NCBI RefSeq assembly: GCF_027587205.1
Contig: NZ_JAPDOD010000025.1
Location: forward strand, 67,172-131,171
Reading direction: 5' to 3'
DNA from: Solirubrobacter ginsenosidimutans
GTDB lineage: Bacteria; Actinomycetota; Thermoleophilia; Solirubrobacterales; Solirubrobacteraceae
Length of the DNA stretch: 64,000 bases
Positions 18,508-26,969 of this stretch are shown in pieces. A program made the position numbers and the translations under genes. The notes under the pieces are model-generated. The model had not been told where the DNA came from. It made no database searches and worked only from the letters and a program-made list of their open reading frames with translations. Within the stretch, counting starts at the first letter, position 1. Every line of letters starts with the position of its first letter.

Positions 18508-19824
18508 TCAGCCGATGCAGAATTCGCAGCCACTGCTCTTCGGCGACGACTTACGGGTCGGCGCGGTCGTGCTGGGCGGCGTGTAGTTGTTCGTGGGCGG
18601 CGTGTAGGACTGCGTCGGCGTCGGGGTGGCGACCGGCGTTCGGGCGTTCTTGTTGGCCTTCGCCTTCTTCGCTGCCTTCTGACGCGCGACGGCCCTCGCA
18701 TGCGCACGCGCACGCTCCCTCTTGGCCGCGCGCTGCACCCGCGCCACCGCGGCGTCATGCGCCCGCACGGCCGCGGTGCGCTCGAGCCTGAAGTCACTTG
18801 CCGCGGCGGCCTGCGCCGCGGGGTCCGGCGTCGCGCTCGCCACCGGCGTCGCCACAGGCGTGGGCGCCGACGACGGCGTAGCGGAGGCCACAGGCTGCTT
18901 CAAGGACGCGGGCGACGGCTCCGACCCGCCCAGGAGGAACGTGCTCGCCAGGACGACGGCCCCGATCCCGATCGCGGCATAGATCGCCACCAGCAGGACG
19001 GGATGCACCCGCGAGCGGCGAGACGAGCTCGAAGCGTTCGCGCGGCGCGGGGAAGACTCCGGCGCGCCAGACGGGGCGCCCCACGAGCGCCCGACCGGCG
19101 CGGCCCACTCGTCGTCCTCGTCGAGTGCGATCGTGCGCCCACGCTCGGGCTCCGACGCGGCGTCGGCAGCGGGAGCCGGCGCGGCCACGTCCGTCGCCGA
19201 CGCGGTGGCGAACACGGGCGCCGCCGGGGCGGACTCCTCGGTGCGCGACCAGTCACGGCCGCTGTTCCAGCCCTCGGACGAGGACGGCGAAATCGGCGTG
19301 GGCGACCACTCGGGCGCGACCGGCGCGGGCGTCTCGGCGTTCCACAGCGCGCGCGGCGCCGGCGGCTCGTCGTCGCCTTCCCAGCCGAGGCCGTCGTCGT
19401 CGTCCTCGACCCACTCGTCCTGCTCGGCGGCCTGGGCACGCCAGCGCTCGACGCTGGGCAGCTCGGGAGCCGCAGGCTCGACCGGCTCAACGTCCGGCGC
19501 CTCAGAAGCGGCGGCGGCGAGCGGGGATTGCGTCGCGCGCCACTGCTCCCATGCCTCGCGCGCGTCCACGGACGGCTCGACGGCGTCTTCGCCCTCCCAG
19601 CCCAGGTCGTCCTCCCAGACGTCGGCGTCCGCGGCGGGCGGCGTCCACGAGGCAACGGCAGTCCCGGACGCGGCGGCCACACTGGCCTTCCGGGCCTGCG
19701 AAGGCTTGCCCGCCTTGAAGCGCTTCGACGCGGGGCGATGCGCCGCCGCCTTACGGCGCTGCAGGCGCGGGACGACGATCAAAGCGGCCCCGGCAATGGC
19801 AAAAAGCAGAACTACGACTTCCAT
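18508..19824 (-). CDS. Acidic Ala/Pro-rich two-helix membrane protein
   Basis: Unrecognised 438-residue protein. One helix lies at the extreme N-terminus (MEVVVLLFAIAGAALIVVP) and a second near residues 290-312 (HPVLLVAIYAAIGIGAVVLA). Between them is a long acidic Trp/Asp/Glu-rich disordered stretch with repeated WEDD- and GWEGDDE-like motifs, and after the second helix a Lys/Arg-rich coiled-coil-like region and a Thr/Pro tail ending CEFCIG. ATG 19824 is chosen because GGGAAG lies seven bases upstream; GTG/ATG 19839 is an alternative. Two helices with both ends on one side suggest a scaffold, but no function is assigned. Confidence 0.65.
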   Translation of the reverse strand: MEVVVLLFAIAGAALIVVPRLQRRKAAAHRPASKRFKAGKPSQARKASVAAASGTAVASWTPPAADADVWEDDLGWEGEDAVEPSVDAREAWEQWRATQSPLAAAASEAPDVEPVEPAAPELPSVERWRAQAAEQDEWVEDDDDGLGWEGDDEPPAPRALWNAETPAPVAPEWSPTPISPSSSEGWNSGRDWSRTEESAPAAPVFATASATDVAAPAPAADAASEPERGRTIALDEDDEWAAPVGRSWGAPSGAPESSPRRANASSSSRRSRVHPVLLVAIYAAIGIGAVVLASTFLLGGSEPSPASLKQPVASATPSSAPTPVATPVASATPDPAAQAAAASDFRLERTAAVRAHDAAVARVQRAAKRERARAHARAVARQKAAKKAKANKNARTPVATPTPTQSYTPPTNNYTPPSTTAPTRKSSPKSSGCEFCIG

Positions 19825-19842
19825 TTCGTCTTCCCACATAGT

Positions 19843-19857
19843 GCCAGTTCAACTGGC
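19843..19857. promoter_or_regulatory. Perfect 15-base palindrome between divergent genes
   Basis: GCCAGTTCAACTGGC is a perfect palindrome around a central C in the 77-base region between the acidic membrane protein and the zinc-ribbon gene. It is AT-richer than its surroundings, as expected for an operator. On the plus strand TTGCTC (19866-19871), 17 bases and TCTATT form a possible promoter for the rightward gene. Confidence 0.4.
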
Positions 19858-19901
19858 GTCCGTCTTGCTCCTACAGGATTCCCTCTGTCTATTGTGGCCT
19901 C

Positions 19902-20852
19902 GTGCCCGCTCGGGAGGAAGAGCATTCCGCTGATTTTGTGTCCAGCCCGGAAACGGACGGGCTGCACGCACCTCCGCCTCCGCGGCCGGCGCCGGTCGTG
20001 GTGGCCTTCGGCCTGAAGCCGGAGCGCCTGGTCGGCGCGGAAGGGCGCATCGACGCCGTTCCGGAACCCCCGACCGCTGAGCAGGCGGGGCTGCTCATCG
20101 AGGCGCTGGCGTCGGGGATCAAGGCCGGCGGGGCCGTGATCGCGATCGTCCCGGACTGGTTCGCGCCCGAGGGGCTGCGGCGCCTGGAGATGGCGCGCGC
20201 GCTCCTGGACACCGCCCGCGTGGCGATCCACGTGACCAGCCTGCCGCCGCTGGCCGCGACCGCGCTCGCCAGCGTCGCGAGCAGTCTCGGGCCGAGGCTC
20301 CCGAGCGCCGGCATGCTCGCCAGCGCGCTGCCCGGCCTCTCCGAGCAGCTGCATCAGATCACCTGGCTCGGCAGCGTGACGGGCCTGAAGCATCCCGCGC
20401 CAAGTCTCGGCCAGCACGTCACGAGCCTGACCCCCGGCAGCGCGTTCGGCGTCTCGTCCTTCCCCAAGCCGGCGGTCCACAAGATCCAGTCCGGGCAGCC
20501 GTCCGTCCCGCTGCCGGCGCTCGTCCGCCCCAGCCGGCTCGCGGTGAGCGCCCGCAACGGCGACGAGCAGTGGATCACCGGCCCGGTGAACGCGGCGCTC
20601 GGCAACCTCCCGGTCGTCCGCGTCGAGCCGACGCCCGGCGGCCCGGAGTACTGGGGGACGAGCAAGCTCGTCGAGGCGATCGTCGTCCCGGCCGATCCCG
20701 ATGGCCTCGCCCGCGAGTTGCTGCAGTCCGTCGAGGCGTGGGCCTGCCGCTGGTGCGGCGAGCTGATCGCCCGCTCGCCGTGCCCGCTCTGCGGCCACCG
20801 CGCGCGTCCCCGGAGACGTCCCGCGCCGCCTCAACAGGGCGCTCGCAAGTAG
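19902..20852 (+). CDS. Unknown protein with C-terminal zinc ribbon
   Basis: Unrecognised 316-residue protein starting at GTG 19902. The N-terminal 200 residues have an alpha/beta character (PVVVAFGLKPERL, GGAVIAIVPDWFAPEGLRRL, DTARVAIHVTSLPPLAATAL), and the C-terminus has a four-cysteine ribbon CRWCGELIARSPCPLCG followed by a basic tail. No membrane segment or signal peptide is obvious. It borders the pilus locus and converges on the lipoprotein and TadG-like genes, its end overlapping the end of the lipoprotein gene by 22 bases. Confidence 0.65.
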   Translation: MPAREEEHSADFVSSPETDGLHAPPPPRPAPVVVAFGLKPERLVGAEGRIDAVPEPPTAEQAGLLIEALASGIKAGGAVIAIVPDWFAPEGLRRLEMARALLDTARVAIHVTSLPPLAATALASVASSLGPRLPSAGMLASALPGLSEQLHQITWLGSVTGLKHPAPSLGQHVTSLTPGSAFGVSSFPKPAVHKIQSGQPSVPLPALVRPSRLAVSARNGDEQWITGPVNAALGNLPVVRVEPTPGGPEYWGTSKLVEAIVVPADPDGLARELLQSVEAWACRWCGELIARSPCPLCGHRARPRRRPAPPQQGARK

Positions 20853-21343
20853 GTCACGGGCTCAGAAGCGGCGTCCGCGGGATCGATCAGGACCCGCCCG
20901 CGCGAGAAGTAGCGCCGCCCCGAGCAGGACTTCACGCCGGAGAGCTCGATCCGCGCCGGCACGTCCTTCGTGCCGCTCGACGCGCACGTCGGCTGGCACG
21001 TCAGGATCCGCAGCGTCCCCGCGCCGGCGGCACCGCCGGCGCCCCACGACGTCCAGTGCACGCCTGAGAGCGTGAGATCCTCGGCGGTGTCGAGCGAGGG
21101 CGGCTCGATGCCGACCGTCCCCGAGAGATCGACGACGCCGATCGCCCCGTCGTCCAGAGCGCGGCCGACCGCGGGCGGCGGCTCGACCATGCGCGTCGCA
21201 GTGAGCGTCGGATCGGCCGGCTTGACCGCCTTCGACGGGCCGTAGACGGCCGGATCGGGCGGCTTGGGCGCCGCGGGACCCGCTTCGTCGAGCACGCCAC
21301 ACCCGCTCAGCGCGATCGCGCACAGGATCAGCCAGCGCGCCAT
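20831..21343 (-). CDS. Putative lipoprotein of the pilus region
   Basis: A 170-residue protein from ATG 21343 (MARWLILCAIALSGCGVLDE) with a lipoprotein signal and lipobox LSGC, so it is probably anchored outside the membrane. The rest is rich in Gly/Ala/Pro with short beta-like segments and two later cysteine pairs. The start overlaps the TadG-like gene's stop (ATGA), so it is co-translated with that gene. No known family recognised; a role in the pilus or cell envelope is inferred from position. Confidence 0.65.
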   Translation of the reverse strand: MARWLILCAIALSGCGVLDEAGPAAPKPPDPAVYGPSKAVKPADPTLTATRMVEPPPAVGRALDDGAIGVVDLSGTVGIEPPSLDTAEDLTLSGVHWTSWGAGGAAGAGTLRILTCQPTCASSGTKDVPARIELSGVKSCSGRRYFSRGRVLIDPADAASEPVTYLRAPC

Positions 21344-22710
21344 CACGTCTTGTCCCCGCAGAACTTCGACAGCATCGCCAGCGCCTGGCCCTGGACCTGG
21401 TCGTAGCGCAGCGGGAAGCCCGAGCGCTGGACGTCCTGCGAGAGCTGGCCCGCCGTATAGCCAGGCCCGGACATGTGCGACGCCTTCGCGCGGCGGATGA
21501 ACTCGTTCGCCGCACCGTAGGGGTCCATGACCGAGTAGCCGACGCCCCAGCCCATCAGGACCCGCTGCTGGAACACGCCCACCGAGTCCCGGTCCCCGTA
21601 GTTGAGGTTGTGCACGCCGGACTCGACGATCGCGGTCTCGAACGTCGCCAGCCGGATCTTCGGGGACGCGTTGGTGTCGTCCAGCACGCGGCAGAGCGTG
21701 TTCGCCACGTCGGGGTCGGGCGGCCCGCCGTAGAAGCCGCCGGAGCCGAGGCCGCCGAAGCCGCTGAAGGGCGTGTACGCCGCGTCCCAGTCGATCAGCT
21801 TGACGTCGAGCCCGGTCTCCTCGAGCGCGCCCACGGCCCCGCCGTCACCGCCGCCCACCCCGATCGGGCCCGAGTTGGCGACGTCGATGTGGATGTGGTC
21901 GAAGTGCCCCGCGGCCTGCCAGATCGTGCGAAAGCCCAGCTTCTGCACGTCGCCGACGATCCCGTCGATGATCGACTTCTCGCTCCCCGGGCCATTGTCG
22001 GCGTTGACGTCCAGCGCGCCCGAGTCGCGGCACTTGTAGTGAAAGCCCCCGGCCGAATGCGCCTTCGGCCCAGGAGGCGAGCCGATCTCGGCGTTCTCGG
22101 CGACGTTGAAGCCGTGCGCCTGGAGCATCTTGCCGAGCGTCACCAGGTCGTTGGACTTGGCGCTGTTGCCGCAGGTCGGCGGATCCGAGATCTCGTCCTT
22201 GACCTTGTCCCAGTCCTTGTCCTTGATCGTGGAGATCGCGTTGCCGCCGCTTGAGCCGATGTTCCCGATCGCGCCCACGCTCGGCAGGGCGAGCACGTCG
22301 ATCCGCGCCCGGGCGCGGCCGATGCCCTTCTCGTCGCCCGACTCCACGCGATCGGCCTCGCGCCCGAGGTCCGCGTTGGTCGAGACCCACACCTTCACGT
22401 CCACGCCGCGCCGCTCGAGCTTGATCACGTGCCCCTTGTTCTTCTGCGCCCACAACTCGGCCTGGAGCCGCACGCGGATCGGGTCGATCGCCTCGACGTT
22501 GGAGGTCCCGGTGGCGGCGACCTGCGCCTCCAACTGGGCCTTGATCTCCTGGACGGCGCCGAGCGCCGCCGCGTCGGCACCGGTCTGTGCCTCGGTGGAG
22601 AAGATCGCGGCCCGCCCGACCTGGAAGAAGGCCAGCCCCACGGCCAGCAATGCGAGCATCAGCACCATCAACGCGGGGATCATCTGGCCGTCCTGGCGCC
22701 GCAGAAGCAC
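21343..22710 (-). CDS. TadG-like protein fused to peptidase M15-like and lysozyme-like domains
   Basis: A 455-residue protein starting at GTG 22710. Residues 1-60 match the TadE/TadG N-terminus: hydrophobic helix (MIPALMVLMLALLAVGLAFF) then AQTGADAAALGAVQE. Residues about 190-285 look like a zinc D-Ala-D-Ala peptidase of the M15 type, with His224, Asp234 (SGALDVNADNG) and the HFDHIHID motif at 269-276. Residues about 340-455 resemble a lytic-transglycosylase-like domain, with Glu363 in IVESGVHNL and GDRDSVGVFQQR. It would be a membrane-tethered wall enzyme opening peptidoglycan for the Flp pilus (inference). It is divergent from cpaB and overlaps the lipoprotein gene. Confidence 0.75.
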   Translation of the reverse strand: MLLRRQDGQMIPALMVLMLALLAVGLAFFQVGRAAIFSTEAQTGADAAALGAVQEIKAQLEAQVAATGTSNVEAIDPIRVRLQAELWAQKNKGHVIKLERRGVDVKVWVSTNADLGREADRVESGDEKGIGRARARIDVLALPSVGAIGNIGSSGGNAISTIKDKDWDKVKDEISDPPTCGNSAKSNDLVTLGKMLQAHGFNVAENAEIGSPPGPKAHSAGGFHYKCRDSGALDVNADNGPGSEKSIIDGIVGDVQKLGFRTIWQAAGHFDHIHIDVANSGPIGVGGGDGGAVGALEETGLDVKLIDWDAAYTPFSGFGGLGSGGFYGGPPDPDVANTLCRVLDDTNASPKIRLATFETAIVESGVHNLNYGDRDSVGVFQQRVLMGWGVGYSVMDPYGAANEFIRRAKASHMSGPGYTAGQLSQDVQRSGFPLRYDQVQGQALAMLSKFCGDKT

Positions 22711-22794
22711 GGCGCAGAATGTAACTCCGGAGTCCGGGGTACTCGTGGGTCCGAAGACCCATCTTGTAGGCGGGACCCGGGCTCATCTTGCCTC

Positions 22795-22861
22795 TGGGAC
22801 CTTCTCTGAACGGGTGCGCAACGCCTATCTTTCGGGACGGAACCCGGGAAGTGCCTACGAC
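22795..22861 (+). promoter_or_regulatory. Candidate cpaB promoter region with TGGGACCTT block
   Basis: TGGGACCTT at 22795-22803 is identical to the block upstream of both pilin genes; TACGAC (22856-22861), 61 bases after its start, may be the -10 element, where the pilin promoters have TAGATT and TAGCTT at offset 62. The middle ATTGRGTC block of the pilin promoters is missing here, so this is the weakest of the three. Confidence 0.35.
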
Positions 22862-22879
22862 TGATCAGCAGGGAGGCGG

Positions 22880-23638
22880 ATGAATCCTCGACAGCGGCGT
22901 GCGGTGTTGTTGCTTGCCCTTGCGGTGGCGGGGCTCGTCGGCGTCTTCGCGCTCGTGGCCAATTACGTCTCCGATGTCGAGACCGAGGTCGGAGACAAGG
23001 TCTTCGTGCTCGAGCTCACCAAGCCGGCGACCGCCAACGAGGCGATCTCCGACGACATGGTCACGCTCAAGCAGGTGCCGAAGCGCTGGGCTCCCGGCGC
23101 CGCACTGCAGGACCGGACGCAGCTCGTGGGGGTCGTCGCGGCCGCCGATCTCCAACGCAACTCGATCCTGCAGGAGGGCATGCTGACCACGCCGCCGGAG
23201 ATCAACCAGGGCGAGCGCGAGGTCGCGATCCTGGTCGACGCCGCGACGGGCGTGGCCGGCAAGATCGAGCCCGGCCGCCAGGTCGACGTGATCGCCTCCT
23301 ACGGCGCCGAGGACGGCGACGCGGCGACCAAGAAGAAGGCCAAGCCCAACCGCTCGATCGTGATCGTGCCGGGCGCGCGGGTGATCGCGGTCGGCTCGCC
23401 GCGCCCGAAGGCGGCCAACAACGCCCAGGACGCCCAGCAGGACCCGGGCCAGGTGGTGCCGGTCACGTTCGCGCTCAGCAAGGAGCAGGAGCTGCGGGTC
23501 GCGCACGCGCAGGTCTTCGCCGCCGACGTCCGCCTCGCGCTGCTGCGCCGCGGCGACCCGGCGGGGCGCACGCTGAAGGAGACGATCTTCAAGGGCCAGG
23601 ACCCGAAGAAGGGCGACGAGGGCGTCATCACCCCATGA
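22880..23638 (+). CDS. cpaB: Flp pilus assembly protein CpaB
   Basis: A 252-residue protein: N-terminal membrane helix (VLLLALAVAGLVGVFALVAN), a SAF domain beginning AISDDMVTLKQVPKR with AGVRGV-like AAADLQRNSILQEGML, then the RcpC/CpaB region ending with KEQELRVAHAQVFA. In gram-negative tad systems CpaB supports the secretin; in monoderms it is a conserved assembly factor of less clear role. GGGAGG lies four bases before ATG 22880. It is the first gene of the rightward tad operon and overlaps the next by four bases. Confidence 0.88.
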   Translation: MNPRQRRAVLLLALAVAGLVGVFALVANYVSDVETEVGDKVFVLELTKPATANEAISDDMVTLKQVPKRWAPGAALQDRTQLVGVVAAADLQRNSILQEGMLTTPPEINQGEREVAILVDAATGVAGKIEPGRQVDVIASYGAEDGDAATKKKAKPNRSIVIVPGARVIAVGSPRPKAANNAQDAQQDPGQVVPVTFALSKEQELRVAHAQVFAADVRLALLRRGDPAGRTLKETIFKGQDPKKGDEGVITP

Positions 23639-25293
23639 GCGCCCGCCTGCTGATCGCCGTCGCCGACGACGAGACCGCCCGCCGCGCGGCCGCCCAGGCC
23701 CGCGAGGCCGAGTTCGCGGTCGCCGACATGGTCACCGACCCGGACGAGCTGCAGCGCGGACTGCGCCGGCTCGACGTCGACGTCGTCCTGCTCTACGACG
23801 CGCTCGGCGGCACTCCGGTGCTCGACCTCGCGCGCGATCTGTCGGCGACGTTCCCCGAGATCGGGCTGATCCTGCTCGCCGCGGAGGACTCGCCCGGGCT
23901 GATGCGCGCGGCGATGCAGGCCGGCTTCCGCGACGTCCTCGCGCTCCCGCTGGCGCTGGAGTCCTTCGAGGCCTCGGTCCGCGCGGCCTCGCAGTGGTCG
24001 CGGACGATGCGCGACCGCGTCACCGGCGAGGAGTCCGCCCAGGCCTCGCTCGGCGGGCAGCTGATCGCGATCGCGGGCGCCAAGGGCGGCGTCGGCACGA
24101 CCACCATCGCGCTGCATCTCGGGCTCGCCGCGGCTCGGATGGCCCCCGGGCGGCCCGTCTGCCTCGTCGACTTCGACCTGCAGAAGGGCGATTTCCGCGC
24201 GCTGCTGGACACGCCGCACCGCCGCAGCGTCGCCGACCTGATCGTCGTCTCCAACGAGATCTCCGTGCGTCACCTGCAGGAGACGCTGTACACGCACAAG
24301 GACGGCTTCCGGCTGCTGCTCGCGCCCGAGGAGGGCGAGAAGGCCGAGGACGTCGACGCCACCGTGGCCCGCAACGTCCTCAGCGCCGTCAAGGCGCGCC
24401 ACGCGCTGACCGTCGTCGACATCGGCGCCGTCGCCACGGAGGCGACCGCGATCGCCGCCGAGATGGCGACCCAGGTGCTCGTGGTGACGACGCCCGACGT
24501 GCTCGCCCTGCGCGGCGTGCGGCGCATGCGCGACCTCTGGAAGCGGCTGAGCGTGCGCGAGGACGACGACATCCGGATCGTGCTCAACCAGACCTCGCGC
24601 CGGCGCGAGATCCAGCCCGACCTGGCGCGCAAGGTCGTCGGCGAGGGCATGGTCTCGACCACGATCCCGGCCGACTTCAACGCGCTCGAGGCCGCGGTCA
24701 ACACCGGCTCGCCCAGCCGCCTGGAGGACAACAAGCTGCGCGGCGCGTTCGAGGCGCTCGCCAACGAGCTCGAGATCGTCCCGCGGGCGGACGAGGTGGC
24801 GCCGCGCGACGACGAGCCGCGCGGGCTGCTCGCCCGCCTCGGCGGCGAGCGCGGCCAGACCACGGTCGAGTTCATGGGCATCTTCCCGCTCGTGCTCGTG
24901 ACCGTGATCCTGCTCTGGCAGATCGCCCTGACGGGGTACACGTACGTCGCCGCCGGCCACGCGGCGCGGGAAGGCGCCCGCGAGCTCGCGGTCGACCCGA
25001 CCGACGGCGGCAAGGACGCGAAGCTGTCCGACAAGGACCGGCTGAAGGAGCCCTACAACAAGGCCGCGCGCCAGGACCTCACGGGCGCCTGGCGCGAGCA
25101 CGCGGAGGTCGAACTGCGCGGTGACGTCACGGTCTCGGTCCGCCTGCGGGTGCCGATCATCGTCCCGGGCCTGCGCTCGCCGCTGACCGTCGGCTCGACC
25201 GCGGACGCCGTGCTCGAGGACGGCTCGCTCTCCGATCGCCAGGACGACACGCCCCACAAGGGCGACTACGGCGTGGACGGGAACTGGAATTAG
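23635..25293 (+). CDS. CpaE/TadZ ATPase fused to a TadE-like pseudopilin
   Basis: A 552-residue single frame. Residues 1-125 form a receiver-like domain (VADMVTDPDELQRGLRRL) typical of CpaE, followed by a MinD/ParA ATPase with deviant Walker A AKGGVGTTTIAL (Lys150) and DFDLQKGDFR. Residues about 400-552 are a TadE pseudopilin: GERGQTTVEFMGIF then a long hydrophobic helix. The ATPase positions the pilus machine and TadE is a minor pilin. A consensus prepilin site lies between Gly407 and Gln408, with Glu412 at +5. No stop separates the parts; an internal GTG before the TadE part could give a separate product. Confidence 0.85.
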   Translation: MSARLLIAVADDETARRAAAQAREAEFAVADMVTDPDELQRGLRRLDVDVVLLYDALGGTPVLDLARDLSATFPEIGLILLAAEDSPGLMRAAMQAGFRDVLALPLALESFEASVRAASQWSRTMRDRVTGEESAQASLGGQLIAIAGAKGGVGTTTIALHLGLAAARMAPGRPVCLVDFDLQKGDFRALLDTPHRRSVADLIVVSNEISVRHLQETLYTHKDGFRLLLAPEEGEKAEDVDATVARNVLSAVKARHALTVVDIGAVATEATAIAAEMATQVLVVTTPDVLALRGVRRMRDLWKRLSVREDDDIRIVLNQTSRRREIQPDLARKVVGEGMVSTTIPADFNALEAAVNTGSPSRLEDNKLRGAFEALANELEIVPRADEVAPRDDEPRGLLARLGGERGQTTVEFMGIFPLVLVTVILLWQIALTGYTYVAAGHAAREGARELAVDPTDGGKDAKLSDKDRLKEPYNKAARQDLTGAWREHAEVELRGDVTVSVRLRVPIIVPGLRSPLTVGSTADAVLEDGSLSDRQDDTPHKGDYGVDGNWN

Positions 25294-25638
25294 ATGTTCC
25301 GGCGCTTGCTCAGCGAGGAACGTGGACAGGTCGCCACGGAGTTCATGGGCATGCTCTGGCTGTTGCTGCTCGCGGCCGTCGCCGTCTGGCAGATCATGCT
25401 GATCGCCTGGTCGGCCGATCAGGCGGCCAATGCGGCGCGGGTCGCGACGCGCGTCCAGGCGCGCAGCGGCAACGCCGAGAAGGCCGCGCACTGGGCGGTC
25501 TCAAGCGGTCTGCGCGACGGCATGAAGGTCGACGTCAGCGGCGACAAGGCGACCGTGAGCGTCCGGATCCCGATCATCTTCCCGGGCCTGGGCGACGACA
25601 AGCTGCGCATCGGCCGCAGCGCGACCCTTCCGAGCTGA
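25294..25638 (+). CDS. tadE: TadE-like pseudopilin
   Basis: A 114-residue minor pilin, starting at ATG directly after the preceding stop. The leader is short, and the processing site is probably after Gly11 (SEERG/QVATE) with Glu16 at +5, followed by the hydrophobic MGMLWLLLLAAVAVWQIMLI helix. It is strikingly similar to the C-terminal TadE portion of the previous protein, so the two probably arose by duplication. The stop overlaps tadA by one base (TGATG). Confidence 0.85.
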   Translation: MFRRLLSEERGQVATEFMGMLWLLLLAAVAVWQIMLIAWSADQAANAARVATRVQARSGNAEKAAHWAVSSGLRDGMKVDVSGDKATVSVRIPIIFPGLGDDKLRIGRSATLPS

Positions 25639-26969
25639 TGGGCCTCCGCGATCGCATCGTCGCCGACCGCGTCCGCGGGGACGACAACTCCGACGGCGTC
25701 GGCTACTACCGGCGGCGGCTGCTGGAGGAGATCGACCTCAACGAGATCGCGGTCCTCTCCGAGGAGCAGCGGCGCGCGCGGCTGGAGCGGGTCGTCGGCC
25801 GCATGGTGTCGCGCGAGGGGCCGGTGCTCACCACCGCCGAGCGCTCGCGGCTCATCCGCCGCGTCGTCGACGAGGCGGTCGGTCTCGGCGTCCTGGAGCC
25901 GCTGCTGGCCGACGACACCGTGACCGAGATCATGGTCAACGGCACCGACGAGATCTACGTCGAGCGGGCCGGCCGGATCGAGCGCGCCGACATCTCCTTC
26001 TCCGACGAGGCGCAGCTGTTTCAGACGATCGACCGCATCGTCTCGCAGGTCAACCGCCGCGTCGACGAGTCCAGCCCGATGGTCGACGCCCGCCTGCCCA
26101 CCGGCGAGCGCGTCAACGTGATCATCCCGCCGCTCGCCCTGCGCGGGCCGACGATGACGATCCGGCGCTTCCCGCGGCTGTTCACGCTCGACGAGCTGGT
26201 CGCGATCGGCTCGCTCGACGCGCCGACCGCGGACCTGATGCGGGCGCTCGTGCGCGCGAAGCTGAACATCGTCATCTCCGGCGGCACCGGCGCCGGCAAG
26301 ACGACGCTGCTGAACGCGCTCTCCGCCGCCGTGCCCGACGGCGACCGCATCATCACGGTCGAGGACAACGCCGAGCTGCGCCTGCAGCAGCCCCACGTGG
26401 TCACGCTCGAGGCGCGCCCCGCCAACGTCGAGGGCAAGGGCGAGGTCACGATCCGCGATCTCGTGCGCAACTCGCTGCGCATGCGGCCGGACCGGATCAT
26501 CGTCGGCGAGGTCCGCGGCGCCGAGACCGTCGACATGCTGCAGGCGCTCAACACCGGCCACGAGGGCTCGCTGGTGACGCTGCACTCCAACTCCTGCGAC
26601 GACGCGATCCACCGGCTCGCGACGCTCGCCTCGATGAGCGAGCTGCAGATCCCGTTCGAGGCGCTGCGCGATCAGATCAACTCGGCGATCGACGTGATCG
26701 TCCAGGTGGACCGCTTCGCGGACGGCAAGCGGCGGGTGAGCGAGCTGGCGGTCGTGTCCTCGCACCGGCGCGAGACGTTCCGGCTGGCGTCGGTGATGGA
26801 GTTCGTGAGCGAGCCGATCGGGGTGGACCGGCGCGTGGTCGGCGCGCACGAGCATCGCCAGCTCCCCGAGGCCGTGCTGCGCCGCCTGATGCTGGCGGGC
26901 GTGCAGGTGCCGCCGGAGTTCACCGTCGAAAGCGACGCGGCCGCGGTCGTGCGCGAGGCCGGCGAATGA
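25638..26969 (+). CDS. tadA: Flp pilus assembly ATPase TadA/CpaF
   Basis: Type II/IV secretion ATPase driving pilus assembly, 443 residues. N-terminal helical domain with VLEPLLADDTVTEIMVNG, then the RecA-like core: Walker A GGTGAGKTTLLNAL (Lys221), VEDNAELRL (Asp box), RMRPDRIIVGEVRG (Walker B) and the His box TGHEGSLVTLHSNS. All motor residues look intact. It overlaps tadE by one base and tadB by four. Confidence 0.95.
   Translation: MGLRDRIVADRVRGDDNSDGVGYYRRRLLEEIDLNEIAVLSEEQRRARLERVVGRMVSREGPVLTTAERSRLIRRVVDEAVGLGVLEPLLADDTVTEIMVNGTDEIYVERAGRIERADISFSDEAQLFQTIDRIVSQVNRRVDESSPMVDARLPTGERVNVIIPPLALRGPTMTIRRFPRLFTLDELVAIGSLDAPTADLMRALVRAKLNIVISGGTGAGKTTLLNALSAAVPDGDRIITVEDNAELRLQQPHVVTLEARPANVEGKGEVTIRDLVRNSLRMRPDRIIVGEVRGAETVDMLQALNTGHEGSLVTLHSNSCDDAIHRLATLASMSELQIPFEALRDQINSAIDVIVQVDRFADGKRRVSELAVVSSHRRETFRLASVMEFVSEPIGVDRRVVGAHEHRQLPEAVLRRLMLAGVQVPPEFTVESDAAAVVREAGE

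Noticed and set aside
23299..25491. Minus-strand open frame of about 730 codons opposite cpaB and the CpaE-TadE fusion
   Set aside because: Shadow frame due to GC-rich third positions; the plus strand encodes conserved tad proteins.
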